Shown here in pieces: positions 59,401 through 64,000 of a stretch of DNA of 64,000 bases. The notes below the pieces were generated by a model. It ran no database searches and was not told the origin of the DNA. It worked only from the letters and a program-made list of their open reading frames with translations. Both the position numbers and the translations under genes were made by a program. Within the stretch, counting starts at the first letter, position 1; each line of letters opens with the position of its first letter. Origin of the DNA: Alcanivorax sp. GTDB taxonomy: Bacteria > Pseudomonadota > Gammaproteobacteria > Pseudomonadales > Alcanivoracaceae. The DNA is taken from contig NZ_CP051240.1 of the NCBI RefSeq assembly GCF_017794965.1, positions 496,001 through 560,000 of the forward strand, read 5' to 3'.

Positions 59401-60765
59401 TCAGTGGTCGTGGTCATGCTCATGGTCGTGGTCTTCTTCGTCTTCGTGTGCGTGTTCCTCGTGCTCACCGTCAAGGCCGACCCAGGCCAGCGCGGCAGGG
59501 GGGAAGCTCAGCGGCAAGGCGCCTTCCACGCTGCCTTCTTCCAGATGCACCACCACAATGGACTGGTTGCCGGCATTGGACATGAAGACGTGGGCGGGCT
59601 CACCGGCCACGGTCATGGAAACGCGGCTGCCGTGGCCGGTGGCGGGCGGCGCGGCGCTTGCCGGGTCGATGGCGTCTTCCAGGTGGGCGTGCTCGCTCCA
59701 GTCTGCGGTGTCGAAGATGCGCAGGTCGCCGGCATCATCCAGCAGCACCAGGTGTTCGCCATGGGGATCCAGGCTGTGGGTGTCCAGGGAAACCGCCGCC
59801 CCTTCGGTCCAGTCCAGTTCTTCCACGTCGCCATCATCCGGGTGAACAATGAAAATACGGTCGCCAGCGTAGCCTACGAAGTGCGCCATTTCATGGTGAC
59901 TGTCGAAACTGCCGATGCGCTCGCTGCCACTCAGGCCGATGGTGGCATTGTCCACGTGCTGTGCGGTGAAGGTCTCTCCGTCCTGGTGAACGATGAGGAT
60001 GCCATCGCTGCAGCCGAACACGGAGTAGTCTTCATTGGAGCCAGCGCCATGCAGGCCCGGGCAGTCCAGGCTGACAGTGCCTTCCTGATGGTAGTGGTCG
60101 TTGTGCTGGTGGTAGATGTCCACTTTTTCCGGCAGGCCGCTGGCGGCAGTGCGGAAGGTGGCCAGCAGGACATCCCCGCGGGGCTCGGCCACGCCATGGT
60201 GGGCGCTGGCCAGGGTTTGGCTTGCCACACTGCCGGCGTTTTCCAGGGATTCATCCGTGAGCAGTTCTACTTCCGCCATGATGGCGCTGCCGGCATCGCC
60301 GTCATAGAACAGGGCTGCCTGTTCGCCATGGACACGATAGTGGGTGGGCGCCGGGCCGCTCAGGGTGCCGGTGAAGCGGGGAGAGACTTCATCCACATGG
60401 TCGTCGTGGTAGTACAGGCCGCCATCCACAATCTGGACCTGGTTGGCTGCCCGCTGTGGCGCCAGTACAAAGCGCTTGCCCGGGCTGGTGTAAAGGCCGC
60501 TGGGGGCGTTGTCCAGAGCCAGGCTGCCCGGCAGCAGGGCGCCTTCTTCCAGGTCAAAGACATAGAGCTGATCGCCTGCTCCATCGCGGGAGGCGATCAC
60601 AAGGCGGCCCGGGTGGGCGCTGCTGCCATGCTCATGATCATGGTCGTCTTCGCCTCCGCCCAGTGGACTGGTGCCGGTTTCATTACAGCCGGTCATGGCC
60701 ATGGCGATCATCAGTGACAGGGGCAGAGCGGCGTTGTGTTTCAGTTTATTCATCATGCGTTGCAT
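59401..60765 (-). CDS. AztD-like zinc metallochaperone lipoprotein
   Basis: 454 aa from MQRMMNKLKHNAALP (GGAG 6 bp upstream; an in-frame TTG is just upstream). Lipobox MTGC (Cys27). His/Asp-rich N-terminal tail (DDHDHEHG) and C-terminal tail (HEEHAHEDEEDHDHEHDHDH) for metal binding, with a beta-propeller body (FVLAPQRAANQVQIVDGG, ASAHHGVAEPRGD). AztD delivers zinc to the AztC binding protein of an ABC importer. Downstream of a ZnuD-like receptor; classical AztD is periplasmic, whereas this one is lipid-anchored. Confidence 0.85.
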   Translation of the reverse strand: MQRMMNKLKHNAALPLSLMIAMAMTGCNETGTSPLGGGEDDHDHEHGSSAHPGRLVIASRDGAGDQLYVFDLEEGALLPGSLALDNAPSGLYTSPGKRFVLAPQRAANQVQIVDGGLYYHDDHVDEVSPRFTGTLSGPAPTHYRVHGEQAALFYDGDAGSAIMAEVELLTDESLENAGSVASQTLASAHHGVAEPRGDVLLATFRTAASGLPEKVDIYHQHNDHYHQEGTVSLDCPGLHGAGSNEDYSVFGCSDGILIVHQDGETFTAQHVDNATIGLSGSERIGSFDSHHEMAHFVGYAGDRIFIVHPDDGDVEELDWTEGAAVSLDTHSLDPHGEHLVLLDDAGDLRIFDTADWSEHAHLEDAIDPASAAPPATGHGSRVSMTVAGEPAHVFMSNAGNQSIVVVHLEEGSVEGALPLSFPPAALAWVGLDGEHEEHAHEDEEDHDHEHDHDH

Positions 60766-60833
60766 GGTTTTCTCCAATAGCGTTTTGCTGCCCGGCTAAA
60801 AAAGTGCCGGGGACATTGCCGTGGTAACGGCGA

Positions 60834-62897
60834 TCAGAATTCAATGCGGGTGCCTACGGTGATGTTGCGTCCGGGTTCCGGCACGGTGCTGGCCAGGAAG
60901 GAGGCATGGTTGAACACCTCTTCGCCAAGCAGGTTGTTGCCGCGCACGAAGAAGGTGTAGCGCTGGTCACCGCGCAGCCGGTAGCTGAGGGTGGCGTTCA
61001 CCATGTCGTAGGACGGGGTGGTTTCCTCGAAGCCGGCGATCTGGTCCTGGGTGAAGCTGCGGTAGAACTCCAGTTCACCGTCAAAGTGACCCACATAGCT
61101 GTTCAGGCGGGTGCCCAGACGTTTGGCCGGAATGCGGGGCAGGTAGCCACTGCCGTCATCGAACGTGGCGCGCACCATGTCAGCGAAGACGGTGATGCCC
61201 ACCGGGTCGATACCGAAGTAACTCACCGACCCTTCGGCACCGGTAAAGGTGGCGTCGCGCTGGCTGTACTTGATCAGGCGGAAGTCTTCCTGCTGGTCCA
61301 GGGTGCGGGCATAGATATAGTTGTTGATGCGGTTTTCGAATACCCCCACATCAAACAGCCAGTCGCCCTGGGTCTTGCGCAGGTTCAGGTTGGCACTGAG
61401 GCTGATTTCATCGTCGAGCAGGTCGCGGGGGGTACCGCCACAGTCGCTGAGCAGACCGCACTCATAGGTGTTGGTGGCCAGGTGCACGCCATCGGCATAC
61501 AGCTCCTGCGCTGTGGGCGCGCGACCGGAGTGGGCCGCAGACAGCACCAGTTCATAGCCAGGCACAAAGCGCCAGTTGACCGCGCCGGAGAAGGAGGCAT
61601 TGTCCGCCGTCACCTTCAGCAGGGCGTCACCGTCACGTGCATCCGGTGTTTGGGTGAGATGCTCCTGACGGGCCCCCAGCTCAAACGACCATTGTTCGTT
61701 GAGGGTGTATTCCTCCACAACAAACGCGGCGATGGACTCGGTTTCGGTTTTGGGCACGAACGCTTCCGCCCCCAGCGAGCTGAAGTCGAAGCGGGTGTAC
61801 TGCAAACCCACCACCCCACGCCAGTTACCGAACGGCGTGTGCTCCACTTCCAGCCGGGCATCGCCGCCCTTGTTGGTGAAAGTGCTGCCAATGGTGTTTT
61901 CTTCAATTTCGTGATGGCGGTAATCGGTGACGTTGCCCCGGAAGCGAACCTTGGCAATGCCGCTGAACGGATTGCGGTACTCGCCACGGGCATCAACACG
62001 GCGGCTGGCCAGGTCCACATAGGGCACGCCATGATCATGATCGTGGTCGTGGCTATGACCGCCGGCGGGGCAGTCCAGACTGGTGCCATCGGCCTCACAC
62101 GCCTCGAACTCGTGGCTGTGGCCGGGCAGGTCATAATGATCACGACGATAGCTGTAGGCCAGGCCAAAGTAGCCCTGGTCCCCGATCCAGGAGGCGCCAA
62201 TACTGCCGTTGTCGCTTTCAGAAAACGTGCCGGGGACCGTGAGTTGCTCGAAGCCGTTGATCTCGTAGTCCTCGGCGTCCCGGCGGCTGCCTTCCACCCG
62301 GAACACCAGATGGTCGGTGGCGGAGACGGTCACGCCGGCGGCGGTGGCATTTTCATCGGCCACGGTGTTGGCGCGCAGTCCCACAAAACCTTCCACGCCC
62401 TCTGTGGGCCGCTGGAAGGGGATGCGGTTGTCCAGCACGTTGACTACGCCGCCACTGGCTCCGCTGCCATACAGCAGGGTGGCCGGCCCGCGCAGCACCT
62501 CGATCTGCCGTGCCAGCATGGGGTCTACGGTGATGGCGTGATCCGGGGAAATGGTGGAGGCATCCAGCACCTGGGAGCCGTCGCTGAGTACGCCCACACG
62601 GGGGCCGCTCTGGCCACGGATCACCGGCCGGCTGGCGCCACCCCCGAAGGTGTCGCTGTGCACACCGGGTTGGTTGTTGAGCGTGTTGCCCAGGGTGTCT
62701 TCGTTTTTCTGGGTCAGGGTCTGCTGATCCATTACCGAGTAGGGAGTACTGGGGCTGCCACTGCCCAGGGGCAGCGCAGAGACATCCACTTTTTCCAGCT
62801 GGTGAATGTCCGCATTGTTGGTTTCGGCCATGACTGCTGCAGGCGCACACAGCGCTGCAACGACGCACCCGGCCAGGGTTTGGCGTCGAGAAAACAT
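60834..62897 (-). CDS. znuD: TonB-dependent outer-membrane receptor, ZnuD-like
   Basis: 687 aa with signal peptide ending VMA. Plug domain (about 35-165: LGNTLNNQPGVHSDTFGGGASRPVIRGQSGPRVGVLSDG) and 22-strand barrel with C-terminal Phe. An extracellular His-rich loop GGHSHDHDHDHG, with two flanking Cys (CEADGTSLDC), and HSHEFEAC nearby are the zinc-binding features of ZnuD. It brings zinc across the outer membrane with TonB energy. Confidence 0.9.
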   Translation of the reverse strand: MFSRRQTLAGCVVAALCAPAAVMAETNNADIHQLEKVDVSALPLGSGSPSTPYSVMDQQTLTQKNEDTLGNTLNNQPGVHSDTFGGGASRPVIRGQSGPRVGVLSDGSQVLDASTISPDHAITVDPMLARQIEVLRGPATLLYGSGASGGVVNVLDNRIPFQRPTEGVEGFVGLRANTVADENATAAGVTVSATDHLVFRVEGSRRDAEDYEINGFEQLTVPGTFSESDNGSIGASWIGDQGYFGLAYSYRRDHYDLPGHSHEFEACEADGTSLDCPAGGHSHDHDHDHGVPYVDLASRRVDARGEYRNPFSGIAKVRFRGNVTDYRHHEIEENTIGSTFTNKGGDARLEVEHTPFGNWRGVVGLQYTRFDFSSLGAEAFVPKTETESIAAFVVEEYTLNEQWSFELGARQEHLTQTPDARDGDALLKVTADNASFSGAVNWRFVPGYELVLSAAHSGRAPTAQELYADGVHLATNTYECGLLSDCGGTPRDLLDDEISLSANLNLRKTQGDWLFDVGVFENRINNYIYARTLDQQEDFRLIKYSQRDATFTGAEGSVSYFGIDPVGITVFADMVRATFDDGSGYLPRIPAKRLGTRLNSYVGHFDGELEFYRSFTQDQIAGFEETTPSYDMVNATLSYRLRGDQRYTFFVRGNNLLGEEVFNHASFLASTVPEPGRNITVGTRIEF

Positions 62898-63033
62898 AAC
62901 TACCTCTGTCTTTACCGCTCATGCAGGGCATGACGGCACAGGGATTCCAGGGGGAATCCGCTATGGAACGAACCGACAGGGGCCCGCCAGTGGCAAGGCG
63001 CCGGCTGTCAGATAGAACAGTTGGCTGTGGTGT

Positions 63034-63399
63034 TCAGACAGAGGCGGGAGGGCCGCGAGGCAGCGGCCCGATACCACGGGTGTGCCCCAGTGGGGGGAGG
63101 GTGGGATATAGCGGTGCCGGTTCGCTATGCGGCGACACCGGGGTGTCGTAAAGACTGGGCAGGGCCAGCAGGCCATGACCATGGGTACAGACATGGCAAT
63201 CGGCGGCGGCAAGCAGTTCCGTTTCGGAGTCGTGCTCCGGGGTGAGAATGTGCGCAGGCGAGTGCCAGGCGAACAGGAGCTGTGCGCACAGCACGGCAAG
63301 GGCCAGCCATATCGCGAGATGACGACGACCGCTGGGCGTGGCGGGCTGTGGCCCACCCCCTTTGGTCGTGGCGAGGTGTCTGGCAGGTGTCGTGCTCAT
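63034..63399 (-). CDS. Small membrane protein of the zinc locus
   Basis: 121 aa. One membrane segment (HLAIWLALAVLCAQLLFAWHSPAHI), then a CHVCTHGHG metal-ligand-like motif and a Pro-rich tail. It overlaps the ABC permease stop by 4 bp (ATGA), so it is translationally coupled. It resembles DUF2946-type small proteins but I cannot confirm that. It may bind zinc in the periplasm. Confidence 0.7.
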   Translation of the reverse strand: MSTTPARHLATTKGGGPQPATPSGRRHLAIWLALAVLCAQLLFAWHSPAHILTPEHDSETELLAAADCHVCTHGHGLLALPSLYDTPVSPHSEPAPLYPTLPPLGHTRGIGPLPRGPPASV

Positions 63400-64000
63400 G
63401 CTCGTGCGGTGATCGTGCGGAAGATGGCGATAGCGGTGGCACAGAGTGCAAGACTGGTAACGATCGCCGGCCCGCTGGGCCAGTCAAGATACAGGCTGGC
63501 GGCCAGACCGATCAGATAGCCACTCAGCCCCGCCGCCAGCGCGTAAAGCACAGGCCGCTGGCTGCCGTAGCCCGCCAGTGCCGGGAAGATCAGAGAGGCA
63601 AACACCAGATAGACCCCCACGGCCTGTACCGAGGCAGTAATGGCGATGGCAAAGGGCAGATAGAACGCCAGTAGCGGGTGGCGGAACAGGGTCATGGCGG
63701 CGAGCGCGGCAAGGGCGCTGACTGCCAGCCCGATCAGCTGGTGGTTATCGACCCACAGAATCTGTCCGGCCAGGCTGCTGTTCAGGTGTTCGCCGCCATG
63801 GGGATCATGGGCCAGCAGCAGTACGCTGACACTGGCCAGTACCACAAAGGTGGCGCCAATCAGGGCCTCCTGAACCCGGTGCCCCAGCCGTTCCAGCTGG
63901 TGCAGGATGACAGCGAATCCCAGTGCGGTGCCAATGGCCACCGCCTGCAATACCCAGTCGGATTCCACATGGGCAAAGCGGTGTACCGCAATCAAGCCGG
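63396..64000 (-). CDS. znuB: Metal ABC transporter permease (ABC-3 family), 5' end outside window
   Basis: About 200 residues visible, open to the window edge; the first-listed TTG is not the real start. Multi-helix ABC-3 permease (ZnuB/AztB type): AVAIGTALGFAVI, SSLAGQILWVDNHQL, and the C-terminal VGVYLVFASLIFPALAGYG. Imports zinc or manganese; zinc is likely from the neighbouring ZnuD- and AztD-like genes. The ATPase and binding protein should lie beyond the window. Confidence 0.85.
   Translation of the reverse strand, partial: GLIAVHRFAHVESDWVLQAVAIGTALGFAVILHQLERLGHRVQEALIGATFVVLASVSVLLLAHDPHGGEHLNSSLAGQILWVDNHQLIGLAVSALAALAAMTLFRHPLLAFYLPFAIAITASVQAVGVYLVFASLIFPALAGYGSQRPVLYALAAGLSGYLIGLAASLYLDWPSGPAIVTSLALCATAIAIFRTITARA

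Noticed and set aside
60906..62933. Long plus-strand ORF (675 codons) opposite the TonB receptor
   Set aside because: Low-complexity Gly/Val/His-rich product with no ribosome site; a shadow of the high-GC receptor gene on the other strand.

Overview
The window looks like chromosomal DNA of a marine, moderately GC-rich gammaproteobacterium. Alcanivorax or a close relative is my best guess. This rests on gene content: ectABC with a MarR-type regulator, an acetate-switch locus, a GMC oxidoreductase beside a MalT/AlkS-type regulator, a DcaP-like porin, a TRAP transporter, and the gamma-type nrdR-rib-nusB-thiL-pgpA cluster. No rRNA, tRNA, CRISPR array or intact insertion sequence was recognised.

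Layout: 1-4.4 kb, two unrecognised exported proteins, a decayed ettA remnant, and a lipoprotein/TraF-like outer-membrane pair. 4.6-15.4 kb, glyA, a four-helix-bundle (IVP-family) gene, nrdR, an SbtA-type bicarbonate permease with a divergent LysR regulator, then ribD-ribE-ribBA-ribH-nusB-thiL-pgpA. 15.6-20.2 kb, a diguanylate cyclase and xseB-ispA-dxs. 20.8-25.4 kb, a TRAP operon dctPQM-uspA-porin with the gene order of the Halomonas ectoine transporter teaABCD. 25.7-28.4 kb, thioesterase, dusC and an MBL-fold hydrolase. 28.6-38 kb, an acetate-switch locus: DUF4212 plus SSS symporter, a cNMP/CBS/DUF294 protein, a DnaQ-like exonuclease, a CrbS-type symporter-histidine kinase and a CrbR-type regulator. 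38.8-45.8 kb, DcaP-like porin, ectR-ectABC, a TPR protein and folE2. 46.4-55.1 kb, GMC oxidoreductase with a Tat-signal partner, a large LuxR regulator and a cyclooxygenase-like haem peroxidase. 55.4-58.5 kb, a frameshifted secreted-protein gene, an integrase-less integron cassette segment with one clear attC, a C39-like protein and a quinone reductase. 58.7-64 kb, an outer-membrane barrel and a zinc-acquisition locus (AztD-like, ZnuD-like, ABC-3 permease) running off the window.

The most unusual feature is between the genes. At least 15 sites carry arrays of 7-bp-periodic repeats. Most are paired as inverted arms around a loop of about 13 to 210 bp. The heptamer differs from site to site (AGTTNAA, AGTTAAC, TTAATAG, CGTCCGA, GGCATCA, GCNTNCA types), but the two arms of one site usually match each other. 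Nearly every junction of the glyA-to-pgpA cluster has one. In one of them (5908-6347) the loop is occupied by the IVP four-helix-bundle gene, whose fold is shared with Avd of diversity-generating retroelements. I regard this heptad-arm family and its possible link to the IVP protein as the leading candidate for an undescribed system. A second repeat class (REP/REPIN-like, GTAGGAGC or GTGGGAGC heads) and one palindromic MITE are also present.
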